Shown in pieces: positions 9,501 through 17,102 of a DNA stretch of 40,028 nucleotides. Position 1 is the stretch's first letter. The number at the start of each line of letters is the position of its first letter. Made by a program: the position numbers and the translations under genes. Below the pieces are notes generated by a model. That model had not been told where the DNA came from. It did not search any database and was given only the letters and a program-made list of their open reading frames with translations. Origin of the DNA: Algibacter amylolyticus. Lineage in GTDB: Bacteria > Bacteroidota > Bacteroidia > Flavobacteriales > Flavobacteriaceae. The stretch is from positions 294,997-335,024 of the forward strand of contig NZ_JACHGE010000003.1 in the NCBI RefSeq assembly GCF_014202225.1, written 5' to 3'.

Positions 9501-11605
9501 TTGCGCATAATTTGAAGAAGAACTTGTTATCGGTTGAATTAGAAAGAGGCGATTTAGCTACCGAAGCTACGCCATATATGGGTCAAATTGGCAATATTAA
9601 GGGTATTGATTATTTATTTGAATTATTAACCCGTTTAGGTAAGGATACTTTTCACAGAGGCTATTCGTGGTACCGATTCGATTCTAAAAAAGAAGTATTT
9701 AGTAGTTTAATTAAACGATGTGTACCTAAAGATACTGAAGATTTTCAAGAGTTTGAAACCAAGGCTAACACCTCCAAAATCACAAAAAAGCGATGGATTG
9801 AAACAGCTATTTATGCGCCACAATGGGCGAGTTGGATTGGTGAATTTTTGGGTATTGAAAAACTAGAAGATGCCGTTTGGTGGTTTCATGCGCATGCATC
9901 AGACTATATGAATGCTGAAAAGGAAACCATTATCTCTAGATATTCCAATGTTGATCGTGCAGATTTTGCTAAAGGCGTAATAGATTTAGACTGGTTTAAT
10001 GAAGTGTATCCTAATCTAGGAAAACAAAATTGGAAAGTATTACACGATGCGGCCAAGTATATTTCAGATGGTAACGGACATCGTCTTGTAAAACTGTATT
10101 CGTCTGTAATTCTTGGAGACATTAAAATTAGAGAAGCATTAGCTAAAATAAACGATAAACGAGATAAAGATTATGTAAAAGCCTTTGGTTTAATTCCTTT
10201 AAGTAAAGCCAACCGAAAAAAAGATCTTTTAAATAGATACAACTTGCTGCAGGAATTTTTAAGAGAAAGCAAACAATTTGGATCACAACGACAAGAAAGC
10301 GAAAAAAAAGCCGTAGAAATCGCGCTAGATAATTTGGCTAGAAATGCTGGATACGATGATAGTATCCGTTTTTCATGGGCCATGGAAGGGGAGGCCACCC
10401 AACAAATTATGGAGCACGCTACTGTGGAAATCGATAATGTTATTGTAGAGTTATTTATAAACGAGCAAGGTAAAGCCGATGTTAAAGTTACTAAAGATGG
10501 TAAAGCACAAAAATCTATTCCCGCTAAATATAGAAAGGATAAAAATATTAAGGTTTTACAAAAAAATAAAGCCTTTTTAAGAAAGCAATATTCCAGAACG
10601 CGTATTTCTTTAGAAAATGCCATGTTACGGGAAGAGGTGTTTAGCAAGGAAGAACTACAAAACATTTTGATTCATCCGGTTGTAAAAGCCATGTTAACTA
10701 AATTGTTACTGTTCAATAAAACACAAAATATATTTGGGTTTTATACAGATGGCGCGTTAATAGATAACGATAGAAGGAGTCTACCAATAAAGCAAAAAGA
10801 TGAAATAATTATTGCACATCCATCACATTTATACCAAGGTGTCGTTTGGGATTTATACCAAAAATATGCTTTTGATACAGCGTTGGTGCAGCCTTTTAAA
10901 CAGATATTTAGAGAATTATATGTTATTACCAAAGATGAAATTGAAAGCAAAATAAAATCCGATCGTTACCAAGGACACCAAATTCAGCCACAAAAAACAG
11001 TAGCTTTATTAAGATCAAGAGGTTGGACGGTAAATCACGAAGAAGGTTTACAGAAAGTGTATCATAAAAAAGGATTTATAGCCTCAATTTATGCAATGGC
11101 AGATTGGTTTTCTCCAGCCGATATAGAAGCGCCAACATTAGAGCATGTGGCTTTTCATTCTAGAAACAACTATAAACCAGTGCCTTTAACGGATATTGAT
11201 GCTGTTACGTTTAGTGAAGTTATGCGCGATTTAGACTTGGTAGTAAGTGTTGCACATGTAGGAGGTGTAGACCCAGAAGCTAGTCATTCAACCATGCAAA
11301 TGCGCGGTGCTTTGGCACGAGAAACAGCCAGATTATTTAAGGCTAGCAATGTTACGGTTAAAGAAAGACATATATTAATAAAAGGCACACTAGCAGATTA
11401 TAGTATTCATTTAGGTAGCGGTATGGTTAGTAAAACCGGATTGCAATTATCTATAATTCCTGTTCATAGTCAACATCGTGGTCGTTTGTTTTTACCATTT
11501 ATAGATGATGACCCTAAAACTGCTGAAATTATTTCTAAAATGAAATTACTATCGGAAGACAATAAAATTAAAGACCCAACAATTCTGGCGCAAATACAAA
11601 GGTAA
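6578..11605 (+). CDS. Giant DUF4132-domain protein
   Basis: This 1675-residue soluble protein has no signal peptide or membrane segment. Most of its length is helical and repeat-like (HEAT-like by eye, residues about 50-900). Around residues 1090-1130 is the family-typical segment IYAPQWASWIGEFLGIEKLE followed by AVWWFHAHASD. The C-terminal third contains the DUF4132 core: HPVVKAMLTKLLLF, then FYTDGALIDND, IAHPSHLYQGVVW and LVQPFKQIFRELYVIT. DUF4132 proteins (related to E. coli YehI/MolR) have unknown function. In other genomes they often sit with MoxR ATPases and VWA proteins, but here only the 138-residue partner is adjacent. Its stop lies 55 bp before the first palindrome of the accessory block. 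Confidence 0.85.
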   Translation: MIKLEDAQKFIESKKPSKLSKTDFIGFNKKYNVLGLLITQLSSKTEQSYYSNNLNIKPYLEYFGKDLAFNPWTSKEGLKLAKLLFGNHQAVYIASVWDLILKSPYQTGYTRRSFRSKSSEDYIVNRIRYLQNLYKSGTVGFSGLTILELAQYDVYDEYYYKNHAYIFAAALNDSTQSQALYSLIQDIFISEDEIGGVTRSLVKGLLLTENPENWKLVENLLLAAQRQEGLRQTILESLDETSLGALNHFIKVILEHNLMRFSSVVRAADSWFGFGWEAPKTATIKRVLELSLSFFENPSLTKNALTSKDNLEVYVALWFLGLTDVDSANLAAIDLINNGSKEKKILACMFISQTGRTNHKVLDWMNSNFGNDLEVDFWVLNAMPVKPKLSDTLFNTIKAYGESLPPKGKSISGQVFSWTAYTIKPNYFFEFLVNYSNADQQIILAKNLSAITSDERSNFIRKLFPNHYTWSYYRANKKKHPKVDLKKSPWKRDVIHQAIKDRNTAVMATGITLFESIDLNNDDVLVLEDLLQRKHKDLRENIIKLILKQKENRVEAITSNLIESSKVDQRLAALEIMTVLHESNRLVPFVDTQINLYSERPKLSKNEQVYIDKFSKTTQTYSFENGFGAIDYNNLSPLITPQIIFGKDNKSLLSNIISKLTPKTNFLFSNLIDNEKTVRAINALIALFEKHQNHEYEAHYKNGHKEIVLLARSIAYNNKNAHDLDKAKDKLQYLPLAEIWLNWYENSKLNDFEMLAAIYYCDNFPYIYKSENYLNFTKQYLPDFKGLRLVKTQRWDSINKKVAHLLQFLFNGYADFPTVLQFKIDVLEDAMARLPQDLRLKTSKDRWNQKVTDWTDMIEYQIMDLSALATDLHEISNNTALLKRYWDLKMYLFAAKLTFPDTPKHISEIAKTDINPMQPSSPPGWITVALYKANKINDDDFKYQLLINTDLLNLLEGNTHYRNKEINIDTIPSGIAHNLKKNLLSVELERGDLATEATPYMGQIGNIKGIDYLFELLTRLGKDTFHRGYSWYRFDSKKEVFSSLIKRCVPKDTEDFQEFETKANTSKITKKRWIETAIYAPQWASWIGEFLGIEKLEDAVWWFHAHASDYMNAEKETIISRYSNVDRADFAKGVIDLDWFNEVYPNLGKQNWKVLHDAAKYISDGNGHRLVKLYSSVILGDIKIREALAKINDKRDKDYVKAFGLIPLSKANRKKDLLNRYNLLQEFLRESKQFGSQRQESEKKAVEIALDNLARNAGYDDSIRFSWAMEGEATQQIMEHATVEIDNVIVELFINEQGKADVKVTKDGKAQKSIPAKYRKDKNIKVLQKNKAFLRKQYSRTRISLENAMLREEVFSKEELQNILIHPVVKAMLTKLLLFNKTQNIFGFYTDGALIDNDRRSLPIKQKDEIIIAHPSHLYQGVVWDLYQKYAFDTALVQPFKQIFRELYVITKDEIESKIKSDRYQGHQIQPQKTVALLRSRGWTVNHEEGLQKVYHKKGFIASIYAMADWFSPADIEAPTLEHVAFHSRNNYKPVPLTDIDAVTFSEVMRDLDLVVSVAHVGGVDPEASHSTMQMRGALARETARLFKASNVTVKERHILIKGTLADYSIHLGSGMVSKTGLQLSIIPVHSQHRGRLFLPFIDDDPKTAEIISKMKLLSEDNKIKDPTILAQIQR

Positions 11606-11660
11606 TAGGTGTTTTAATTTTTATGGTTTTGAAATGGGCTATAGAGAGCTCTAAATTTTC

Positions 11661-11755
11661 TATTTTACATAATATAAATTATAGTACAAATGTTATCATT
11701 GGTATTTTATGAGAGGAGTCCATTTGATAGCTATAATGTAGTATTATGTAAAATA
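11661..11755. repeat. Palindrome 1 (attC-like hairpin, left end of block)
   Basis: The outer arms TATTTTACATAATA (11661-11674) and TATTATGTAAAATA (11742-11755) are perfect 14-bp complements. Nested inside on almost the same centre are ATTATAG (11678-11684) with CTATAAT (11731-11737) and AAATG (11688-11692) with CATTT (11721-11725). The termini match palindrome 2 at 17103-17287. Confidence 0.75.
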
Positions 11756-11830
11756 TCCCAGAAGCATTCGTTTTCATAAGAATAATTGGAACTTGGGTCA
11801 TTAAACTAATAAGCGGTTTGCTTCGCAGCG
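11728..11830. repeat. Flank repeat, copy 1 (partner 17260-17360)
   Basis: It shares TAGCTATAAT, then TATTATGTAAAATATCCCAG, GGGTCATTAAACT and TTTGCTTC in the same order and nearly the same spacing with the copy at 17260-17360. It spans the right arm of palindrome 1 and the sequence beyond it. Confidence 0.75.
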
Positions 11831-12142
11831 TTTATAAAACATTTGTATCTATAATTAGCCGTTATGTAAAATAGCCGCTACCAAGCGCTCGATTGTTTTA
11901 TAAAATCAAATTGCTCTGGCAATTTATTTTACACACAATTATCCAACGCTTGCCAACGCCAAAATAAAAGCTAACCTTTTTGCTCTTATTAAAAATCGCG
12001 TATTCGATAAAATGTACGTTATAAAAAATTTTAGATGATTCTCTTGGATTGCCACAAGAGCATAAATTTTAAGAAAAATAAAATTCTATGCACTTGTTAT
12101 AATTAGAACTTCAATTAATCTTTCTTTTCATTTTTTCATTAT

Positions 12143-12177
12143 CTTTTGTCTTGAAACAAAAGAAACAAAAATTCAAG
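12143..12177. repeat. Pseudoknot-like intergenic element, copy 1
   Basis: A stem CTTTTGT (12143-12149) / ACAAAAG (12156-12162) encloses the loop CTTGAA, and the loop is fully complementary to TTCAAG at 12172-12177. The copy at 17858-17895 keeps both pairings with compensatory changes. The layout suits an H-type pseudoknot or two alternative hairpins. It lies about 210 bp downstream of the operon 1 stop. Confidence 0.6.
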
Positions 12178-12303
12178 GCTGCATATAATTTTGGAAACAA
12201 TTAACGGTTCATTCGCTATTTTTTAGGAAACATTGTAACTCGTTAAGATTGTTTTGAAATCCCTTTTATAATAGAAATTATTAAGAAACTGTATTGCTAA
12301 ACC

Positions 12304-12357
12304 CCTAAAATATGCACGCTCATTTCTCCTATTGTTTTAACCAAAATTTTATGAGGC
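12304..12357. repeat. Downstream-flank repeat, copy 1 (partner 18067-18119)
   Basis: CCTAAAATATG, then CTCCTATTGTTTTAACC and AAAATTTTATGAGG recur in order at 18067-18119, just before the stop codon of cargo operon 2. Both copies sit directly downstream of a cargo operon. Confidence 0.75.
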
Positions 12358-12389
12358 CAAGGTAAACATCGAGATTCTATTTTACATAA

Positions 12390-12992
12390 TTATAACAAAT
12401 CTTCAATTGTAATATTATTTCCAATACTAATGAGACAATTTCTATTTGAGACTAACATAGCTGCTCCTAAAATATCATTTTCATAATTATCAATATGTTC
12501 TGTGTATTTCTCTTTCATCATCAGAACAATATCATTTGTACAATGTTTTTCAAAAAACAGCTTAATTCCATAATTTGCACAATCAATATATGGTTCCATA
12601 TTGAAACCCCAAACTTTAAATTTATCGGAATAACCTATATAGTTTAAGGCTCCATTATTTACTAATTCATCACCTAAAAGCTTACCTGTATGACAAGAAC
12701 AAGTATAAAAGAAAGAATCAGCAAATTCATCAAAATTAACATCTGTGGATATATATGGAGTATTATTTCTTAATAATTCATTTTCACTTCCGTGTGAATA
12801 TGCAAGAGCGATAAATTTACCTAAAGCACCAGTTATTATCGGTATAGATATTTCATTTAACCTTTGGCTATTAATATAGGTTATATTTATTGTGCTATTA
12901 GCTAAATAGTCTACTAAATTTTGATAACAAAGGTCAAAAAAAAGTCCTAATGAATCATCTTCATTGTCAAATAATCCAATAACATCAACCAT
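12390..12992 (-). CDS. Small caspase-like (clan CD / CHAT-like) cysteine peptidase, candidate effector
   Basis: A 200-residue soluble protein with the two sequence blocks expected of a caspase-haemoglobinase fold. A hydrophobic strand ends in SHG (IALAYSHG, His67), and a second strand ends in a Cys followed by a glycine-rich turn (FFYTCSCHTGKLLGDELV, Cys100; Cys98 is an alternative). NGALNYIGY follows, as in CHAT/C25-type peptidases (GA..(Y/V)(I/V)GY). The size suggests a bare catalytic domain with no substrate-binding repeats. It is the last gene of operon 1, and its ATG overlaps the receiver gene stop (TAATG), so its level is tied to the receiver protein. I infer a toxic effector released or activated by the phosphorelay. 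Family assignment is by motif only; substrate unknown. Confidence 0.65.
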   Translation of the reverse strand: MVDVIGLFDNEDDSLGLFFDLCYQNLVDYLANSTINITYINSQRLNEISIPIITGALGKFIALAYSHGSENELLRNNTPYISTDVNFDEFADSFFYTCSCHTGKLLGDELVNNGALNYIGYSDKFKVWGFNMEPYIDCANYGIKLFFEKHCTNDIVLMMKEKYTEHIDNYENDILGAAMLVSNRNCLISIGNNITIEDLL

Positions 12993-13588
12993 TATAGTTT
13001 TTCTTTTTTTCGTAACAATAAATCGATAGTTAATGCATTTAATTTTGATGAAAATTCTTTGCCAATTGGTGTTTGCAGTCTAATTTCTTTTAAAATATCG
13101 TTTAAAGAGAAACTATCTCCATCAGCATTTAAATAAATAGTTTTGTCTTTATCTACTTCATTTTGAATAATCCAATCCTCTATTGTATTATCTAAACTAT
13201 TTTTTAAGTGATTATAAGCCTTATCAACAATTAACATTGACTCATCTAAAGTTGAAGTTTTACTCAAAAAACCAAAAGCATGATTATTAATAAAATCACT
13301 AAATTCTTCTGTCGTTTCATTAATGCCACTCCATAATATAACAGGTATTAAAGCTGATGTATTATATATTTCTTCTAAAAGAATATGACCGTTTTTTTTA
13401 TCTTTTTCAGAAAATTCGATGTCGAGTAAAACGATTAAATTCACATCTAGATTGTCTTTAATAAATTGTAAACCCTCATTTGGATTCGAATAAAAATTAA
13501 CATTTTTATATTTATCTTCAAGCGTAAATAATAAAGAGTGTTCTCTAATTTCTTCATTATCATCTATTATAACAAAAGTCACATTCAT
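12992..13588 (-). CDS. Receiver-domain response regulator with short helical C-terminus
   Basis: This 198-residue protein starts with a complete receiver domain: acidic pair Asp9-Asp10 (IIDDNEE), phospho-acceptor Asp56 (VLLDIEF), Ser87 (ILWSG) and Lys110 (GFLSKTST). The remaining 75 residues are helical (LNDILKEIRLQTPIG, then ALTIDLLLRKK) and contain no recognisable DNA-binding domain. It therefore probably acts by protein contact, most simply on the caspase-like protein encoded immediately downstream. The gene starts 5 bp after the kinase stop and overlaps the protease start. All phosphorylation residues are intact, so a functional phosphorelay with the upstream kinase is inferred. Confidence 0.85.
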   Translation of the reverse strand: MNVTFVIIDDNEEIREHSLLFTLEDKYKNVNFYSNPNEGLQFIKDNLDVNLIVLLDIEFSEKDKKNGHILLEEIYNTSALIPVILWSGINETTEEFSDFINNHAFGFLSKTSTLDESMLIVDKAYNHLKNSLDNTIEDWIIQNEVDKDKTIYLNADGDSFSLNDILKEIRLQTPIGKEFSSKLNALTIDLLLRKKEKL

Positions 13589-13593
13589 ATTCT

Positions 13594-15723
13594 CTATTTT
13601 TTAAATGGTAGTGTAATTTTAAAAGTTGCTCCACTAGGTTTTAACTCATTTTCAACTACCTCAATATTACCTTGCATTGCTTCTACTCTAGTTTTAACCA
13701 TATAAAGTCCCATTCCTGCTCCTCCATCTTCAGATGTTTTAGTAAAGAAAATATCAAAAATTCTAAACTTATCTTCCTCTTTAATACCAATACCATTGTC
13801 AGAGAATAAAATTGTCAAATCGTTTTTAGATGTAATACTACTGCACTTAATTATTTTATCATTTCTTCCTTTCAATGCTTTTATTGAATTTGAAATTAAG
13901 TTATCAAAAATATCTTCAATTGACTTTCTATTGTAGTTTAATATTAAATCATCATTAATGACAATCTCTGTTTTAATATTTTCATCTATAAACCTATCAA
14001 AGTAAATATCTTCAAATAAATTAAGTACAAGATTCTTTACATTAATCTCCTCAAACTCTGTATCTGATTTAGCATATTTCAGCATAAAATCAACACCTTT
14101 TCTTAATTTGAGCATTTCATTATAAATATTCTTAGAGATTTTTATAAATCTACTTTCTAACTTTTGATTTGGATAGTTTTTACTAAAATATTCTGCACTA
14201 GTAAGTATATGACCAATAGTATGTTTTGTCATATGAGAAAACATAGCTGCATAAGTTTGAAGTGAAACAAGGCTAAAAAATAAATTTTCTTTTTGTTTAC
14301 TTTCCTTTTCTAAATTAGCATAATCTTTAATACTTTTAGTTACACTTCCTTGTATTTTCCCTAAGTTGGCCTCAATATTTTTTAGTTTTTGTTTAACCTG
14401 AGGAGAAGCTTCTTTTTTTATTGATGCAATTTCTTTCTTGATAGACTTTAAATCTTTACTTGCACCACCTAAACTAGATTTCGTAGATTCTCTTTCGGAT
14501 TTTTTTATATTTTTATAATAGGTTTCAAGTTGAACAATTTGCTCTATAATAAATTTTCTAAGCTCTTCCCAAGCCTCATTATCAACAAACCCTTGTCTGT
14601 TAGTCGATTCAATAATGTTCGGATTATTTTCATCCGTAATCTCTACAAACCCTAATAAATCTCTACTCCCAAACCTTTCAAAAAAACCAGAGTATCGCCT
14701 TTTGTCAATACCAAGTATGTCTTTTTGTTTTTCTTGATGTGAAACATATTCTGCAAATGGCGTTGTAATAATGCCATCTCGATAAATTTTGATACCATCA
14801 ATATCTGATTTAAAATGACTTTTATATTTACGTTTATCCTCTTGATTAAAATAATACAAAGTTAATTTCAATAAGCCACAAGGTCTTTCTGGAACACTAA
14901 TTAAAGACAAATCATTTTCCGCTTTATTATATTGTAATATCTCCTGTTTTTTATTAACAGCATTAAATGACAATTCAACTTTTTTTGTTGCAAAATCAAT
15001 TAGTTGTGTTTTTACTATCTTATTTTCAAAACCGCTGTATGGCGCCTTAATTGTAATATTAAATGGGTATGTTTTCTTTAAATTTGAGTTTGGTGAAACT
15101 AGCTTTGATAATTCTTTATAAGCTCTATTAACATCTTCTTCAGTCCAAATTTCACTCACTAAAGAGATTTCTAAAGTCGTACCTTGATTATCTTTCGAAT
15201 CATCCTCATACCAATAGCTATTTTCAACATCAGTAAAAAAAGGCTTTTCATCTTCAAAGTTTAATTTAAATTGTGAATTTTCTAAGCCTGAATAATGAGA
15301 CCAATCTGTTTCCAAACATAATAACTGGCTATCATTCTTTTTCTTAGTCTTTAAAACTAGTTTTTCTCCTAATTTATCAACTGCAAATCTGCCAACTCCT
15401 TTTTTTCCTGAAACTTTTCTGTTATGTGGTGATGGAGAGAGGCGTTCTCTTCTTTTACTGCTTGTACCAATTACCATCCATTTATTTTTAATATCAGAAA
15501 ACTGCATTCCGATACCATCATCTTTGATAATTATTTTAGAATCTGTACTTAATGGGTTAATATTTTGGAATTCAACTGTAACATTTTCTGCATTAGCATC
15601 ATATGAGTTTTTAACTAATTCAAACAAAGCTGTTATTCTATCAGTTATAAGCTCACGACCTAATAGTCTATATGCACTAACATCAAAATTAAATTTAATT
15701 GATTTTTCGCTGTTTTTTGGCAT
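13594..15723 (-). CDS. GHKL ATPase (HATPase_c_3 plus S5-like) fused to a histidine kinase
   Basis: A 709-residue soluble protein with two ATP-binding modules. The first is Hsp90/MORC-type: N-box ELVKNSYDA (35-43), DDGIGM (68-73), GKKGVGRFA (106-114). A transducer-like region follows (about 220-390: IKIYRDG, SRDLLGFVEIT, NRQGFVDN). A lysine/glutamate-rich coiled coil spans about 395-485. The second is a histidine kinase: candidate H-box FSHMTKHTIGH (His497), N-box FDNLISNSIKAL, G1 DNGIGI (642-647), G2 GAGMGL (668-673). There is no membrane segment, so sensing is cytosolic. Stand-alone GHKL/MORC ATPases are known partners of DNA methylases in restriction-like loci; fusion to a kinase suggests DNA- or ligand-dependent clamp closure feeding the receiver. 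Its ATG overlaps the methyltransferase stop (TAATG). Confidence 0.85.
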   Translation of the reverse strand: MPKNSEKSIKFNFDVSAYRLLGRELITDRITALFELVKNSYDANAENVTVEFQNINPLSTDSKIIIKDDGIGMQFSDIKNKWMVIGTSSKRRERLSPSPHNRKVSGKKGVGRFAVDKLGEKLVLKTKKKNDSQLLCLETDWSHYSGLENSQFKLNFEDEKPFFTDVENSYWYEDDSKDNQGTTLEISLVSEIWTEEDVNRAYKELSKLVSPNSNLKKTYPFNITIKAPYSGFENKIVKTQLIDFATKKVELSFNAVNKKQEILQYNKAENDLSLISVPERPCGLLKLTLYYFNQEDKRKYKSHFKSDIDGIKIYRDGIITTPFAEYVSHQEKQKDILGIDKRRYSGFFERFGSRDLLGFVEITDENNPNIIESTNRQGFVDNEAWEELRKFIIEQIVQLETYYKNIKKSERESTKSSLGGASKDLKSIKKEIASIKKEASPQVKQKLKNIEANLGKIQGSVTKSIKDYANLEKESKQKENLFFSLVSLQTYAAMFSHMTKHTIGHILTSAEYFSKNYPNQKLESRFIKISKNIYNEMLKLRKGVDFMLKYAKSDTEFEEINVKNLVLNLFEDIYFDRFIDENIKTEIVINDDLILNYNRKSIEDIFDNLISNSIKALKGRNDKIIKCSSITSKNDLTILFSDNGIGIKEEDKFRIFDIFFTKTSEDGGAGMGLYMVKTRVEAMQGNIEVVENELKPSGATFKITLPFKK

Positions 15724-16838
15724 TAGCTCATTTTATTTATTTGATCAAACAATGCTTTAGCTAGTAAAGGAGGTACTGCATTCCCTATTTGTTGCTGCAT
15801 ATACATCAAAGTTCCTTTAAAAATGAAACTATCAGGAAAACTTTGCAATCTTGCAGCTTCTCTAACAGATAAACCTCTATTTTCAAAAGGATGAATTAAC
15901 ATGTTTTTTCTATAATTAGATATCACTACAGAAGGCTTACTTGAGTCCAAACGTTTATAAATTCCTGAATGACAATTATTCTTATCTGCATAATTTTGCA
16001 TTAACTCGTCAGGAATTGCCTTCCAATTTTCTCCTTGTCTTATATGTCTATACCTTTCTAAAACATAATCTCTATTTCTCGAAACATAATTTTGTAATGA
16101 AAAATCGGAATTAATCCTCATAGCATTTGCAAATTCATTTTCAGCTAAACTACTGTATGGTAACGATTCAATAGAATCTCCATTTAATAATGCTGGTAAA
16201 TCTGATAATGCATCAGAAACTGTAAATTTATTTATAGTTGGTTCAGGAAATTTATACTTTATCCCATTCTTATTTCCTACCATAAAAAAACGTTTTCTGT
16301 CTTGAGGAACACCATAATCAGATGCAATTAAAACATCATGATTTACTGTATAACCTAAATTCTCAAGTCTTTCTTTTAAAATTTTAACAACTTTTCCATT
16401 TTGAAAACTTCTAAAACCTTCAACATTCTCAAATACGCACCAGGTTGGTTCAAGAACCTCTATAAATCTTAAAAATTCTTCAAATAAGCTATTCTTAACA
16501 TTTTTTGAATTTCGAGTAACTGTGTTTGATAAGGAGAAACCTTGACATGGTGGTCCTCCAAAAAGAATAAAAGGATTGTTTGAAATAATATTACTTGGGT
16601 CAATTAACCTTATATCATTAACTAATACATTTGAAGCCTTATGATTTGCTTTAAATGTTTGCGCAGCATACTTATCGTGTTCAACAGCAAATGAAATATT
16701 AATTCCACTCATTTCTGCTCCTAGACTCATTCCTCCAGCTCCACTAAAAATATCGCATCCCAACATAGTAGTTTCTTGTTTAGAAACGACTTTTTGATTC
16801 AGCTCTAAAGTGTTGGTATTCTTAACTAATAAACTCAT
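15723..16838 (-). CDS. DNA (cytosine-5-)-methyltransferase
   Basis: A 371-residue C5 methyltransferase with the motifs in standard order: I (DIFSGAGGMSLG, 29-40), IV with the catalytic Cys98 (GGPPCQGFS), VI (ENVEGF, 137-142), VIII (QDRKR, 179-183), IX (REAARLQSFPDSF) and X (QIGNAVPPLLAKAL). The target-recognition region between VIII and IX is of ordinary length; the recognised sequence cannot be read from it. A 25-residue polar N-terminal extension precedes motif I. It is the first gene of a four-gene operon, and no restriction endonuclease or Vsr gene is adjacent. It may mark self DNA so that the downstream sensor ignores it. Confidence 0.95.
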   Translation of the reverse strand: MSLLVKNTNTLELNQKVVSKQETTMLGCDIFSGAGGMSLGAEMSGINISFAVEHDKYAAQTFKANHKASNVLVNDIRLIDPSNIISNNPFILFGGPPCQGFSLSNTVTRNSKNVKNSLFEEFLRFIEVLEPTWCVFENVEGFRSFQNGKVVKILKERLENLGYTVNHDVLIASDYGVPQDRKRFFMVGNKNGIKYKFPEPTINKFTVSDALSDLPALLNGDSIESLPYSSLAENEFANAMRINSDFSLQNYVSRNRDYVLERYRHIRQGENWKAIPDELMQNYADKNNCHSGIYKRLDSSKPSVVISNYRKNMLIHPFENRGLSVREAARLQSFPDSFIFKGTLMYMQQQIGNAVPPLLAKALFDQINKMS

Positions 16839-16968
16839 CTTTATCGCTCAATATGTAGGTTAGGTTTTCTGTTCATTAAAGTTTATATACTTAACATAAC
16901 AAATTACGAAAAATTATTTAATAATAGAAAGCATTATTTGACATCATTTAGTCAAGTCAATAGTAAAT

Positions 16969-17100
16969 CATTCCACACATATTACGCTTCCCTCCTACGT
17001 CGTCGCATAAAAAGTGTTCCATTAACATAGCAGAAGAAACTTTTAGAATAAATTTTTTCAAGAAACTTAAATAGAACCTTTCGCTTTTAACCAAAGCTCA
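16969..17100. repeat. Upstream-flank repeat, copy 1 (partner 20395-20610)
   Basis: ATTCCACACA, CTCCTA.., CGCATAAAAAGTGTT, ATTAACAT and TTCGCTTTTAACCAAAG recur in the same order at 20395-20578. Both copies lie upstream of a cargo operon and run into the left arm of a palindrome containing GCAGAACATTATA. Confidence 0.75.
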
Positions 17101-17102
17101 AG

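Larger units (their letters stand above)
11606..12389. other. 784-bp non-coding flank downstream of cargo operon 1
   Basis: No ORF of note. It holds palindrome 1 (11661-11755), a segment repeated at 17260-17360, a hairpin AAATTGC-TCTG-GCAATTT (11908-11925), the pseudoknot-like element (12143-12177) and a segment repeated at 18067-18119. Two arms of a 13-bp inverted repeat, TTATGTAAAATAG (11862-11874) and CTATTTTACATAA (12377-12389), bracket its right part and end at the operon stop codon. Confidence 0.7.

Noticed and set aside
10171-10665. 164-codon antisense frame inside the DUF4132 gene, and the similar 215-codon frame at 22969-23616 inside the antiporter gene
   Set aside because: Both lie opposite genes with strong domain evidence and encode low-complexity Ser/Cys/Phe- or Ile-rich sequence typical of antisense shadows.
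12390-16838. Ordinary type II restriction-modification system
   Set aside because: The methyltransferase is complete, but none of the three partner genes shows a nuclease motif, and no Vsr or endonuclease gene is adjacent.
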